Assembly (NCBI RefSeq): GCF_000320505.1 | Contig: NZ_BAGX02000021.1 | Coordinates: 25,701-89,700 of the forward strand | Length of the DNA stretch: 64,000 nucleotides | Direction of reading: 5' to 3' | From: Methanobrevibacter boviskoreani JH1 | Lineage (GTDB): Archaea > Methanobacteriota > Methanobacteria > Methanobacteriales > Methanobacteriaceae | Shown: positions 17,628 to 27,190 of the stretch, one piece after another | Layout of the letters: each line of letters begins with the position of its first letter | Position numbering within the stretch: the first letter of the stretch is position 1 | The notes under the pieces: generated by a model | Databases searched by the model: none | What the model was told of the DNA's origin: nothing | What the model saw: only the letters and a program-made list of their open reading frames with translations | Position numbers and translations under genes: made by a program

Positions 17628-19514
17628 TTAATTTTTAATTACCTTATTTAATCTTTCTTTAAAGTATGTTTGTAGGTTCATATCTTCACAATAAATATAA
17701 CAACCTTTCATACCTCTTGTCATTAAAGTTTTATATGTATTTTTAATAATTTCGTCAGCTATTTTTAAAGCTTCTTTTGGATTTTCTTTATATAATTTTT
17801 TAATTCCCCTTAATGACTGATCAGTTTTTGCTCTTTGAGTAAAATCAGTAATTATTTTGCCATTTTCATAACGCATATCATTTCCGATAATTACCCCTAC
17901 ATAATCAAATTCAAGACCTTGGCATGTATGGATACAACCTACTTCATTAACAGAATCTTTATCAATAGCCCATGTTGAAGAATTTCCAAGATTCCAACTC
18001 ATTGAAAAATCTCCTATGTTAATATCATGTATGTTAGTATCATTTTTTCCATCTTTAATCCAGTTCCAACAATACCCCGCTACTATTCTTGAATTATTAT
18101 TGATTTTATTCTTTTCAAAGATTAAATCTCTTAAATCATTAACATCATCTATAACTCTAAAATCATAATTAAAATCAAAAAAATTATAATTAGCAGTATT
18201 TTCAATTTCTAAAACATCATCTAACCATGATAAATATCCATCAGACCCGTTACATCTAAATTGGGATTTAAGTTTCATATGTTCTATTTGAGCATTTTGC
18301 TCTTTTGCAAATTTTTCAATTAACTCAATACTCCCATGGTCTTTCATAGTCACTTTTTGATTTTTATCAATAAAGAATATGGAACATTTTGCAGCATTAA
18401 TAATTTCTTTAATTTGGTCTTCACCTTGATTTTGAAACATTCCTGATTTTTTATTCAAACGATGAGCTTCATCTGCAATTAATGCATCAAAATCATTTGT
18501 ATTAGATTTAGTAAATGATCCAGAACTTTTAAATAAATTTTTAATGTAACTTTGTGTAAAATCACCACCTCTTAATTTTTTATAAAACACTTCACGAGGT
18601 GCACTATTCTTTGTTACATATAATGCTAACATTTCATTATTATTGCCTAATATATTAACAAGTAAATTTATAGCAATAACAGATTTTCCAGTTCCAGGGC
18701 CTCCTTCTACAATTAAAACTCTTTTTTTATCATCAAGATAAGATTTTCTAACCATATCCATAGCTTTTTCATAGGCAATTTTTTGCTCATCAATCATTAC
18801 AAATTCTTCATTACCTTTAAGCATGTTATATAATGTGTTTTGTAATTTCTTAGAAGGTCTAATTTTTCCATTATCAATTCTATAAAGTAGATTATTTTTA
18901 TCTCCATATTTAACATATTTTTCTATAAATTCTCTAAGTTTAAGTGTATCTCTTTTTCCATACATTGGGGCCCTATCAATATATGGTTTATATATGTCAT
19001 CTTTTAATGGGTCATTTTCATCAAATTTGTAATTATGTAAATATGCACATGGATGTAATATTATTGCGTCTTCTTCAATAGTTTCATTAAAGTTTTCAAG
19101 TAATGATGCATAGGACCATGCTTGATATGAAGGATGTGTTGTTTCTCTTAATCCTCCGCCTAAAAATGTTTTCACAACTCCATCTTTTCCCTGAACTTTC
19201 TCAGCTTTTTCCCATTGTTTAAGTTCTATAATAATAACAGAATCTTTTCCTTCTTTATTTGCTCCGGATATTGTAAAATCAATTCTTTTTGAAGTTGTGG
19301 GTATAGTAAATTCTATAGCAACTCCAGAATCATCTGGGATGTTATCATCATTTAAAACTTTATACATAAACTCCATAGAATTGTCCCAAGATCTTATCTG
19401 GGATTGACTACTTTTACCTATCTTCTGTTTATAAACATCATATATTTCATCAGTTATTGATCCACATTCTACTGAATCCATAAATTGACTTTTAGTCGCT
19501 TCATAAACTAACAT
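17628..19514 (-). CDS. Nuclease-helicase protein with DUF2075 (Schlafen-like) ATPase domain
   Basis: About 628 residues. The N-terminal part has a PD-(D/E)XK nuclease signature: RIDF followed by VIIIELKQW (Asp85, Glu103 and Lys105 when numbered from 19532). The C-terminal part is a DUF2075 superfamily-1-like P-loop ATPase with Walker A EGGPGTGKSV (about residue 277), Walker B ALIADEAHRL and the late motif CIHTCQGLEFDYVGV. The start at 19514 (MLVYEATKSQF) resembles the usual N-terminus of the family; ATG 19532 is also possible. It lies 17-35 bases after the MazG-like gene on the same strand, an arrangement typical of defence islands. It probably cleaves or remodels foreign nucleic acid, but no activity is proven by sequence. 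Confidence 0.75.
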   Translation of the reverse strand: MLVYEATKSQFMDSVECGSITDEIYDVYKQKIGKSSQSQIRSWDNSMEFMYKVLNDDNIPDDSGVAIEFTIPTTSKRIDFTISGANKEGKDSVIIIELKQWEKAEKVQGKDGVVKTFLGGGLRETTHPSYQAWSYASLLENFNETIEEDAIILHPCAYLHNYKFDENDPLKDDIYKPYIDRAPMYGKRDTLKLREFIEKYVKYGDKNNLLYRIDNGKIRPSKKLQNTLYNMLKGNEEFVMIDEQKIAYEKAMDMVRKSYLDDKKRVLIVEGGPGTGKSVIAINLLVNILGNNNEMLALYVTKNSAPREVFYKKLRGGDFTQSYIKNLFKSSGSFTKSNTNDFDALIADEAHRLNKKSGMFQNQGEDQIKEIINAAKCSIFFIDKNQKVTMKDHGSIELIEKFAKEQNAQIEHMKLKSQFRCNGSDGYLSWLDDVLEIENTANYNFFDFNYDFRVIDDVNDLRDLIFEKNKINNNSRIVAGYCWNWIKDGKNDTNIHDINIGDFSMSWNLGNSSTWAIDKDSVNEVGCIHTCQGLEFDYVGVIIGNDMRYENGKIITDFTQRAKTDQSLRGIKKLYKENPKEALKIADEIIKNTYKTLMTRGMKGCYIYCEDMNLQTYFKERLNKVIKN

Positions 19515-19549
19515 AATTTCATCTTTAATCATTTAATTTTAAATTATAC

Positions 19550-19864
19550 TCATAACTTATTATATTTTGTAGAAATACCTTTAAATTTTTCAACAGGATA
19601 TTTTTTGGCAGTTTTTTCCATTTTATTTAGAATAATCTCATCAATATTTAAATCTAATTCATATGCCATTAATATACAATAGTTTAAGACATCTGCTAAT
19701 TCATCAGCAACTTCTTCTTTATCAAATTCATTATTCCATTGGAAATGTTCTAATAATTCTCCTGCTTCAATAGAAATAGATTTGGCTAAATTTTCAGGAC
19801 TATGAAACTGTTCCCAGTCTCTTTCCTTTTGAAATTTAATGATTTTTTCTTTTAACTCTTCCAT
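19550..19864 (-). CDS. MazG-like nucleotide pyrophosphohydrolase
   Basis: 104 residues with the all-alpha NTP pyrophosphatase fold of MazG-like/YpjD enzymes. The metal-binding acidic motifs are SIEAGELLEHFQW (EXXE) and EEVADELADVLNYCIL (EXXD). Such enzymes hydrolyse nucleoside triphosphates to monophosphates and are found as housecleaning or defence-associated partners. It is first in a two-gene unit with the DUF2075 nuclease-helicase. Nucleotide depletion or alarmone control of the neighbour is inference only. Confidence 0.8.
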   Translation of the reverse strand: MEELKEKIIKFQKERDWEQFHSPENLAKSISIEAGELLEHFQWNNEFDKEEVADELADVLNYCILMAYELDLNIDEIILNKMEKTAKKYPVEKFKGISTKYNKL

Positions 19865-19935
19865 AAGAATTCCTTAATTTAAGTTGGTTAAAATAATTTG
19901 ATTATATTATTATTTTTAAATTAGATTAATTAATT

Positions 19936-20256
19936 TTAAGGATAATGTTTTTTTTTCAAAATATTTCTGTTTAAATTTTCAGGGCAATTATTTAAAATTT
20001 TTAATCCTTTTTCAGTAATTGAAGCATATCTTCTTTTTTTACTTTCAATAAGAGTAGATTTTTTAAGATGTGTACAAATCCATCTATACGTTTTGATATT
20101 TAAGTTTCCCTCTGTCTAATCTATCCTTTATATCTTCTTCTGAAAAATTACGTTGGTCTGCAATTATATCTGCAATTTTTGTACGTTTGTATTCTTTTTA
20201 TCACTTGATATATTTAAGACCTCAAGATACGTGTCGTCAACTTTTGGTAAAGCCAT
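19936..20256 (-). pseudogene. Remnant of an Mrr-type restriction endonuclease (N-terminal winged-helix domain)
   Basis: Reading from ATG 20256 on the minus strand gives MALPKVDDTYLEVLNISSDKK. After a frame change it continues EYKRTKIADIIADQRNFSEED and then DIKDRLDRGKLKYQN, and after a second shift IKTYRWICTHLKKSTLIESK, KRRYASITEKGLKILNN, before a stop at 19936. Pieced together this is the winged-helix N-terminal domain of Mrr-family type IV restriction enzymes. At least two frameshifts break it, and the catalytic domain that should follow is absent. It sits between the DUF2075/MazG pair and the cas operon, marking the island as a site of defence-gene turnover. Confidence 0.7.
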
Positions 20257-20561
20257 AAAATTCCCCTAAAATTAATTCTTATTTTAATAATTTTTAATAT
20301 TTGGAAGTCGGTTGATTTTTAAACCCTTTCTTGATATAATCTTGGAAATATAAGAATATATGTTCATATTTTTAATTATCTCAAAGATGTATTTATGATA
20401 TAAAATTTATTTAATTTCAATTAAAAAATTTCTATTTGAATATTTATTAATCAATTAATGTATTTCCATAAAATATTTTAAATAATATTCTATTATAATT
20501 GAAATTTTTTAGTTTTTTAATGGTTAATTAATAAAAAATTAATTGAATTAATATAAGGTGT
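20257..20561. other. AT-rich gap between the mrr remnant and cas2
   Basis: No gene is visible. The stretch is more than 80% A+T with several A/T runs (for example TTAATTAATAAAAAATTAAT near 20523), probably the transcription end of the cas operon. Confidence 0.35.
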
Positions 20562-20825
20562 TTATAAAATCTCGTCAATTGGAGATTTTTCGATTCCTAA
20601 AACATCTCGCTCAAGAGATTCTTCCATCATTAATTTATAGATAATAACAGAATCAGTATCTTCATCAATAATATTTTTTAAACCATCAACAACTATTTTA
20701 AGTTCACTTTTAGTTAGTTCTCCTTCAAAAACAGAATTCTGAATCCAAAATAAATATCTTCTTAAAAAACTTTTAACTTTATTTACTCTATCAACATTAA
20801 CATCATATACAATTATTACATACAT
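20562..20825 (-). CDS. cas2: Cas2, type I-B adaptation endonuclease-fold protein
   Basis: 87 residues from the ATG at 20825 (MYVIIVYDVN); the upstream GTG at 20834 is part of the TGTGAT ribosome binding site. The first beta strand YVIIVYDV holds the conserved Asp, followed by the RVNKVKSFLRRYLFWIQNSVFEGEL motif of Cas2. Cas2 dimers bridge Cas1 dimers in the spacer integration complex. It is last of the eight-gene operon. The C-terminus is intact here, unlike the second cas2 at 43.4 kb. Confidence 0.92.
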   Translation of the reverse strand: MYVIIVYDVNVDRVNKVKSFLRRYLFWIQNSVFEGELTKSELKIVVDGLKNIIDEDTDSVIIYKLMMEESLERDVLGIEKSPIDEIL

Positions 20826-20957
20826 AATAATCACATTATTAAATTTACTTAAATTTATTTTATTTATATTGATACTTCATGTTTGATTAAGTTATTTACT
20901 TAAATAAATTTATGAGTTTATTTAGAAATTAATTTATTAACAAGGGAATTAGATTAT

Positions 20958-21926
20958 TTACCACCATATTACAAATGGTTCATATTTTTCCATCCCTAAA
21001 AAATGTTTTTTAAGTTTATATGCTTCTAATCTAATTAATCTTTGATAAGATACTTTTCTTCCCAAATCTTTATGTTTTATTGTTTTTTCTAAACGTTTAT
21101 TATACTCTTTAACAAAAGTTTTTCTACCATTATCATTTAATAAACAACAATTAAGATCCTGATTAAAATCTTTTTTTGTAATCATCTTTTTATTAACCAA
21201 ATAAAAAATAACCCTATCAACAAGTATGGGTTTAAATATTTCACTTAAATCTAAGGATAAAGAAAATCTTCTCTCAGAAGGTTCATGAAGATAAGAAATA
21301 GTTGGATTTAACTGAGTATTATAAATTTCAGATAACACTGTTGAATACATTAAAGAATTACCGAAACTAATTAGAGAATTAACCATATTTTTAGGAGGTT
21401 GCCTAGATCTACCTTCCATTTTAAATTCTTCTGGAAGGATATCATCAAAATAATTATAATACTCTGAACGTATTCTACCTTCAACATTCATAACTTCAGT
21501 TATTCTTTTTGCATCCTTTAATTCTTTTAATGTATCTTTAATATTATTATCAATTTTGTAATAAGATAAAACCTTAAGAATATTTTTTGCTGAACCCTCA
21601 ACAAAGAGTTTAGCTAATTTTAATCTTTTACTAAAATTAAGATAATGTTCAGCTTGTTTAATTAATAAATCTCCAGAAAGCAATGATTCTCTTGGATAAT
21701 AACTACCATTATAAAAACCATAATAATTAAAAAAATGTATTGGAATTCCCTCTTTTGCAAAAAGATTAATTACTTGTGATGAAACAGTTATTTGACCATA
21801 AGCATAAACACTATAAATTTTATTAATAGGTAATGGTTTTTTACCTTTCTGATTAACAAAATATATGGTGTTCTCTTTTCTTTTCAATATTCCCTCTGAT
21901 AATAAATAATAATTTTTCTTAGGCAT
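20958..21926 (-). CDS. cas1: Cas1, type I-B integrase
   Basis: 322 residues from MPKKNYYLLSEG; the ATG at 21938 carries the ribosome binding site (TGAGGAAT) for the ATG at 21926. Cas1 is the metal-dependent integrase that inserts new spacers at the leader end of the array. The expected catalytic residues are visible: Glu in VEGRIRSEYY, His in SYLHEPSERRFSLSLDL and the following acidic residues up to SEIFKPILVDR. It is separated from cas2 by about 130 bases and touches cas4. It is distinct in sequence from the second Cas1 at 42.3 kb. Confidence 0.95.
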   Translation of the reverse strand: MPKKNYYLLSEGILKRKENTIYFVNQKGKKPLPINKIYSVYAYGQITVSSQVINLFAKEGIPIHFFNYYGFYNGSYYPRESLLSGDLLIKQAEHYLNFSKRLKLAKLFVEGSAKNILKVLSYYKIDNNIKDTLKELKDAKRITEVMNVEGRIRSEYYNYFDDILPEEFKMEGRSRQPPKNMVNSLISFGNSLMYSTVLSEIYNTQLNPTISYLHEPSERRFSLSLDLSEIFKPILVDRVIFYLVNKKMITKKDFNQDLNCCLLNDNGRKTFVKEYNKRLEKTIKHKDLGRKVSYQRLIRLEAYKLKKHFLGMEKYEPFVIWW

Positions 21927-21938
21927 AAAATTCCTCAT

Positions 21939-22433
21939 TTAAGCGAAACAAAATTCAAAATAAGCACACTTTCTACATATTCTTGATTTTTTAGGTTTTG
22001 GAATATTAGAATTAATAATATTATTAATATCCTCTAAAACATCATTTAATTCTTTTTCTTTTTCATCTGTAAGTTCAATCTTAATTTTTTTCCTATTTTC
22101 TGGATAATTTAAGTAACCTACAATATTATTTAAACCTTTTTCATTCTTTAAATAATAAATATAATATAACAATTGAAATTCATGGGATTTCTTCATAGAT
22201 TGTGTTTTTTTAACTTCATGAATTTCAATTGGATTATTATTCTTAATAAAATCAACATTAATTAAATTATCAATAAGAACCTCATTTTCCTTTTTATAAG
22301 AGTTTTTATGTAAATTTTTACCTAATTTAACATTATCTGACTCTTGTTCCATTTGAATATTATGGGAAAAAAGCCATAATTTAGTTTTACAAATAAAATA
22401 ATAATTTATTTGAGTTCCATTAATTGATTTCAT
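21939..22433 (-). CDS. cas4: Cas4, CRISPR-associated RecB-like nuclease
   Basis: 164 residues. The Fe-S cluster cysteines are present: one near the N-terminus (FICKTKLW) and three at the C-terminus (CRKCAYFEFC). The RecB-type nuclease core is VDFI followed by IHEVKK and the QLLYYIYYL motif. Cas4 trims prespacers and helps select PAM-containing, correctly oriented spacers with Cas1-Cas2. It lies 9 bases after cas3 and directly before cas1. Confidence 0.92.
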   Translation of the reverse strand: MKSINGTQINYYFICKTKLWLFSHNIQMEQESDNVKLGKNLHKNSYKKENEVLIDNLINVDFIKNNNPIEIHEVKKTQSMKKSHEFQLLYYIYYLKNEKGLNNIVGYLNYPENRKKIKIELTDEKEKELNDVLEDINNIINSNIPKPKKSRICRKCAYFEFCFA

Positions 22434-22442
22434 AGTAAATCA

Positions 22443-25292
22443 TTATAAAATTTCAGTAATTATAGGTTTAAAATTAAATCCTTTATTTAATGAATAAAAA
22501 AATTCTTCTCCATCACCAATATTTTCTTCATCCAAAATATAGAAGAATTTAAATTTGTCCCATTCATTTATTTTTTCATACAATTGATCATACTTATTAA
22601 TAGTAATGTTAATCATGAATTTGTATAATATTGATGAAAATTCCTTTTTAATAAGTTTATAATAATCATGATTTTTATTTCTATTTTTAAAAAGTGATTT
22701 ATAATATTCCAACAGATTTTTACCAATTATTTTATTTTCATGATACAATTTTTTATTAGTTTTAGATGATATATACTTAATATATCTTAATTCATTAATT
22801 GAGAAAATAAAATCCTTTTTATTTTCTTTATAAAATTCAATAAAATTATTATCCTCTAATTTTTTCCAAATATTAAAATTTTCTTCAATTTTTAAAGATT
22901 CAGTAAATATATTTAAATCAGTACATATGAAAATAGAAAATTGTTCTTGATTATTATCTATTAAATGTATTCCTGTTTCTTTATCTAATAATTTTGAATA
23001 CTCTGCATTATTTAAAAATATGATATTATCCCTATCAATAAAATTAAATTTTGATTCATTTTCATTATTATGTAAATTAATTAGATCTGAAACATTGTCG
23101 TAATAATCTGAAATATCTTCAAAAGTATAGTTAGCTGATTTTTCAATTAAATTTCCAGTCGATTTAATTCTTGTTTCTTGTTCTTCATCATTATAAATAT
23201 ATTCATAATAATCTTTTTTTGAATCATTTAATTTAATTAAATATACATTACCTTTTTTAGAGGGATTATCATAACGAATAGTCAATTCTCCATTTCTATT
23301 ACAACGTCCTCTAATTTGTTCAATAGAATCTAAAATAGCATAATCTCTAATAACAAAATCAAAACTTACATCAACACCAGCTTCAATACTTTGTGTACTT
23401 ATTAAAATATATTTTTTATTTTGATTTTCATTCATATGATTAATTTTTGAAATAATTGCTTTTTTACTAGATGGTATTAAACTTGAATTCAATAAATCTA
23501 TTTCAAAGTTATACTCATCACAGTATTCACTTAAATAATCATATATTAATCTAGAAGATTTAATTGTATTAAAAACCATCAATCCTTTGTTATAATCTTG
23601 TTCAAAATTCTCTTCAACAATATCTAATAAATAATCAATAATTTCAGTATGATTTTCAGATGTTAATTCAAAAGATTTAATTTCATTTTTAATTTCTGTT
23701 CTTTTAAATAATGAATGATTAAAATATATAGAAGGATTTTCTATTAATGAAATATTAGGATATCTTAAATTAGATTTTGAATCTAATATTAATCTATTAA
23801 AATTAGGTAATGTAGCACTCATTATAATAAAATAAATATTATATTTATCTGCTAATTCATTAATAATATAATATAAACTATTCCAGTTTTTTAAAGGTAA
23901 AGATTGAATTTCATCTAGAATAATTACAGAATTTGTTAATGCAAATAATTTATATTTAGATTTTTTGTCATTTCTAATTATACTATTGAATAAGCTGACA
24001 AATGTAGTACATATTACAGGGTAGTTAAAAAAATCATCATTCAATAATATATCATATTTAAATTCATCACTTGCATCTGAAAATAAAGTTTCAGATCCAG
24101 AATAAATCTTTCTAATTTCCCCATTATCTTCTGTTAATCCATAAGAATCACATATTACATCAAAATTTTGTTCAATAATATTAATGAAAGGCATAGCATA
24201 AATAATTCTATCAATTTCAGTATTATTTATTATATCTAGTGCTAATTTCATGGAAGTGTTTGTTTTTCCAGCACCTGTAGGCATATTTAAAAAGAAAACT
24301 CTATTTTTATCAAGACTTTTAATTAAATTAAAAGATGATTCTAATAACATATTTTTTCTTAAAACATTAATATTATCAATATTTTCCAAAGAATCAGTTA
24401 TTAAATTATCATATGATAAATTTTTATTATATTTTTTATTGTAGAATGATGAAAACATTTTATTTTTTAAATCTAATGTAATTCTATTATTAAAATTTAA
24501 TTTTTTAACCTCTTCAACTGAAATATTGTATTTATTACTAGCAAAAACATCAGATACTATCAATAATGAATAAATATACATATAAAAATAGGATAATGTG
24601 CTATCATAATCTTCAATTTCATTTTTTAAATATTTTGAATTATTGTCTTGTATTTGATTAAAATAATATGGTGAAAATTTCTCATTTTCGATATCTTCTT
24701 TGCTAGCTAAATCCAAATATAATAATATAATACAAAATGTAATCCATTCACTATCATTTAAGTCATATGAAAAATGTTTATTACTTAAAATATCTTTAAT
24801 TGAGGTATGATGTCCATAGATTGTATAAGCTAATATTAATAGAATTACGGTATTTTCATCAATAATTGTCTTAAATTTAGATAAAAAAATTAATGATCCA
24901 ACAATTGAATGGGTTTTACATAATAAAGGTATATAATCTTCAAAAGAATATTTCTTTAAAAAAGTTGATTGTTCATTAAAAATTTTTTCATTATTTTTAT
25001 TTAAGCGATTTAACTGAAAATTGAATGAAATTTTTCCAATATCATGCAAGTAAACAGTATATTTAATAACTTTATTAAAATCCTCAAAAGTAAAATTTAT
25101 CAAATATTTTTGTTTAAATCTTTCATAAAAGTCTTCAATAGTTTTTTTATCTAATAAATTATCAAAAATGTATGATGTTTTTTGAATATGATTCATGAGG
25201 TATTCGTTAGTATGTGCATAAAAATAAAAAAAATCATCATTTAATTTAATAAATGATGAATCAAAATCATATTTTAAATCAAAGAAATCCAT
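22443..25292 (-). CDS. cas3: Cas3, HD nuclease-helicase of the type I-B system
   Basis: 949 residues. The N-terminal HD nuclease has His near residues 27 and 35 and the HD pair at 83-84 (YLHDIGK). The helicase follows: Walker A MPTGAGKT (about 335), DEIQ box ILDEIQSLP (about 459), SATLPNFN, and motif VI QIRGRCNRNGE after STQSIEAGVDVSFDFVIRD. Cas3 is recruited by Cascade to degrade the non-target strand. Its start overlaps the 3' end of cas5 by 19 bases, indicating translational coupling. No key residue is missing. Confidence 0.95.
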   Translation of the reverse strand: MDFFDLKYDFDSSFIKLNDDFFYFYAHTNEYLMNHIQKTSYIFDNLLDKKTIEDFYERFKQKYLINFTFEDFNKVIKYTVYLHDIGKISFNFQLNRLNKNNEKIFNEQSTFLKKYSFEDYIPLLCKTHSIVGSLIFLSKFKTIIDENTVILLILAYTIYGHHTSIKDILSNKHFSYDLNDSEWITFCIILLYLDLASKEDIENEKFSPYYFNQIQDNNSKYLKNEIEDYDSTLSYFYMYIYSLLIVSDVFASNKYNISVEEVKKLNFNNRITLDLKNKMFSSFYNKKYNKNLSYDNLITDSLENIDNINVLRKNMLLESSFNLIKSLDKNRVFFLNMPTGAGKTNTSMKLALDIINNTEIDRIIYAMPFINIIEQNFDVICDSYGLTEDNGEIRKIYSGSETLFSDASDEFKYDILLNDDFFNYPVICTTFVSLFNSIIRNDKKSKYKLFALTNSVIILDEIQSLPLKNWNSLYYIINELADKYNIYFIIMSATLPNFNRLILDSKSNLRYPNISLIENPSIYFNHSLFKRTEIKNEIKSFELTSENHTEIIDYLLDIVEENFEQDYNKGLMVFNTIKSSRLIYDYLSEYCDEYNFEIDLLNSSLIPSSKKAIISKINHMNENQNKKYILISTQSIEAGVDVSFDFVIRDYAILDSIEQIRGRCNRNGELTIRYDNPSKKGNVYLIKLNDSKKDYYEYIYNDEEQETRIKSTGNLIEKSANYTFEDISDYYDNVSDLINLHNNENESKFNFIDRDNIIFLNNAEYSKLLDKETGIHLIDNNQEQFSIFICTDLNIFTESLKIEENFNIWKKLEDNNFIEFYKENKKDFIFSINELRYIKYISSKTNKKLYHENKIIGKNLLEYYKSLFKNRNKNHDYYKLIKKEFSSILYKFMINITINKYDQLYEKINEWDKFKFFYILDEENIGDGEEFFYSLNKGFNFKPIITEIL

Positions 25293-26098
25293 TTTTTATC
25301 TCCAATATTATATAATTCTAAAAAACAATTATCTTTTAATTCAATATCCGAGAAATAGCATTCTTCATTTTTATTTATAGAATAAAATGAAATTGGTGAA
25401 AATTCAAATTCTACAAAATTTTCTCTTTTTATAGGATAATCATGTATAAAATATTCATAAAAACTTTCTAATTTTTTGGAGTTTCCACCAGAAAATAATA
25501 CTTTTTTCTTATTAATTTTTTTAGATTTTAATACTGCATTTTTTATATCTCTTCTGTTAAGTGAACCATAAATTCCATTTCCTGAGGAAAAAAAATCATT
25601 CTTATTAGAATTATCTAGTTTAAATGTTTCATATTTAAAAACGTTAATAAACTTGTAATTTAACATAAATTCATTTTTCCCCATATATAAATTAAAGACG
25701 GATTGTTGTGACTTAATTCTTTCTAAAAATATATTTTTTTCAGATTCTAATGAATTAGGGAAAACAATGAATAATTTATAGTAAGGATTGATTAAAACAT
25801 CTTGTCTAATATTACTTATGCCATTATTAGAAACCTGATTAAATGTTACTCTTTTTGTTTTTAGGGGAAATAATGGTTGAATTGAAACTTTAATGTCATT
25901 AAGTTTTTCAATACAATATGTATTAATACCTTCATTATTAGTTATATAATCATCAAATTTATAACCTAAAATCGCACCAATCATACCTATTATAGAAGTT
26001 TTTGGTGGAATAAAATAGGTTAACATTCCACCACTATTTGAAAAAGGTTTAGTAAAACAACCAAATTTACTCCAAATATCTAATTCTATAATTTCCAT
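25274..26098 (-). CDS. cas5: Cas5, type I-B Cascade subunit
   Basis: 274 residues of the RAMP fold: MEIIELDIWSKFGCFTKPFS then PPKTSIIGMIGAILGY, the typical Cas5 N-terminal pattern. In Cascade, Cas5 binds the 5' handle of the crRNA and caps the Cas7 backbone. It is 15 bases after cas7 and overlaps cas3. Confidence 0.92.
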   Translation of the reverse strand: MEIIELDIWSKFGCFTKPFSNSGGMLTYFIPPKTSIIGMIGAILGYKFDDYITNNEGINTYCIEKLNDIKVSIQPLFPLKTKRVTFNQVSNNGISNIRQDVLINPYYKLFIVFPNSLESEKNIFLERIKSQQSVFNLYMGKNEFMLNYKFINVFKYETFKLDNSNKNDFFSSGNGIYGSLNRRDIKNAVLKSKKINKKKVLFSGGNSKKLESFYEYFIHDYPIKRENFVEFEFSPISFYSINKNEECYFSDIELKDNCFLELYNIGDKKWISLI

Positions 26099-26113
26099 AC
26101 AAATTACCTTAAT

Positions 26114-27082
26114 TTAATTTTTAATTAAATCAATTGGATCTTTAGATGAAATTTTATCTCTTAATTTAAAATCGGTTTTTTCATCTAAAGTTTCTCCACC
26201 ATATTCCAAAATTAAATCCTCAGAATCATAATATAAATCAATACTTTCAATAAAATCACAGTATTTTTCTAATTTTTTAAATAGTTTATCACAATTTAAC
26301 TTGAGAATTTCATGATTTACTTTATGTTGTTTTTTATTAGAAACTTCAATCAATTCTTTTAATTCTCCAATATTCAAAATAGTATTATCTTTGTTAATAA
26401 ATTTAATTAAAATTAATAATTTTGAATCAGTTTTTTTACTTGTTGACTTCCTTAAATTAGTTCCAAACCATAAAGATTTTTTAAATAACTCTAAATCAGA
26501 CTTTAATAATAAATTTTTATAAACATTTGGATTAATAGTTATATCATATGAAATTATTGCATCATCAACAATTGATTCTGAACCATTAGTTTTTTGTTTT
26601 CCAGTAGTTGTTGCAAAAGGGGCACCAATTTGAATACGTTTAATTTGTGCTTCGTTAATATCAACACCATAAGTTAATTGAATTGGTCCATATATTTGTT
26701 TTGAATCCTTTGTAAAACTAAATGTCCCTCCAAACATTCTAACATCTGGTGAACATTTTATTAAAGATTCAAAAGGATTATCTTCTTTTTTAAAAAATTC
26801 ATATACATCGTCACGGGTTTTAAATTTATTTTCTTCTTTTTTTGCACCTTTAACTAATCTTGGGAAGAAAAATACAATATTTTCTTTATTCTCCAAATCT
26901 TCAACAGATTCATGAATATATTTTCTAACATTATATTTTATACATTTATCAGTTGTAAATATTTCTCCATCAAAGTTTCTTGGAGAATTATCTACAAAAT
27001 CCCCATTAGGATTTCCTAAAATGGTTTCAGTTAAATATATTCCTTGATAATAATTTTTAACATATTCTTTATCAGTTTCCAT
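26114..27082 (-). CDS. cas7: Cas7 (Csh2-like), type I-B Cascade backbone subunit
   Basis: 322 residues with the Cas7/Csh2 signature GIYLTETILGNPNGDFVDNS near the N-terminus, then FTTDKCIKYNVRKYI and RMFGGTFS, IQLTYGVDIN. Cas7 polymerises along the spacer part of the crRNA. It is followed closely by cas5 and separated from cas8b by 108 AT-rich bases. Confidence 0.93.
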   Translation of the reverse strand: METDKEYVKNYYQGIYLTETILGNPNGDFVDNSPRNFDGEIFTTDKCIKYNVRKYIHESVEDLENKENIVFFFPRLVKGAKKEENKFKTRDDVYEFFKKEDNPFESLIKCSPDVRMFGGTFSFTKDSKQIYGPIQLTYGVDINEAQIKRIQIGAPFATTTGKQKTNGSESIVDDAIISYDITINPNVYKNLLLKSDLELFKKSLWFGTNLRKSTSKKTDSKLLILIKFINKDNTILNIGELKELIEVSNKKQHKVNHEILKLNCDKLFKKLEKYCDFIESIDLYYDSEDLILEYGGETLDEKTDFKLRDKISSKDPIDLIKN

Positions 27083-27190
27083 AATATCACTTATATTTTT
27101 TTAATTTTAATTTTTATATTAAATGGCATTTCACCAATATTATTAATTTATTGAAAAATTTAAAAAGTTTAATCTTAAATTGAAATAAGA

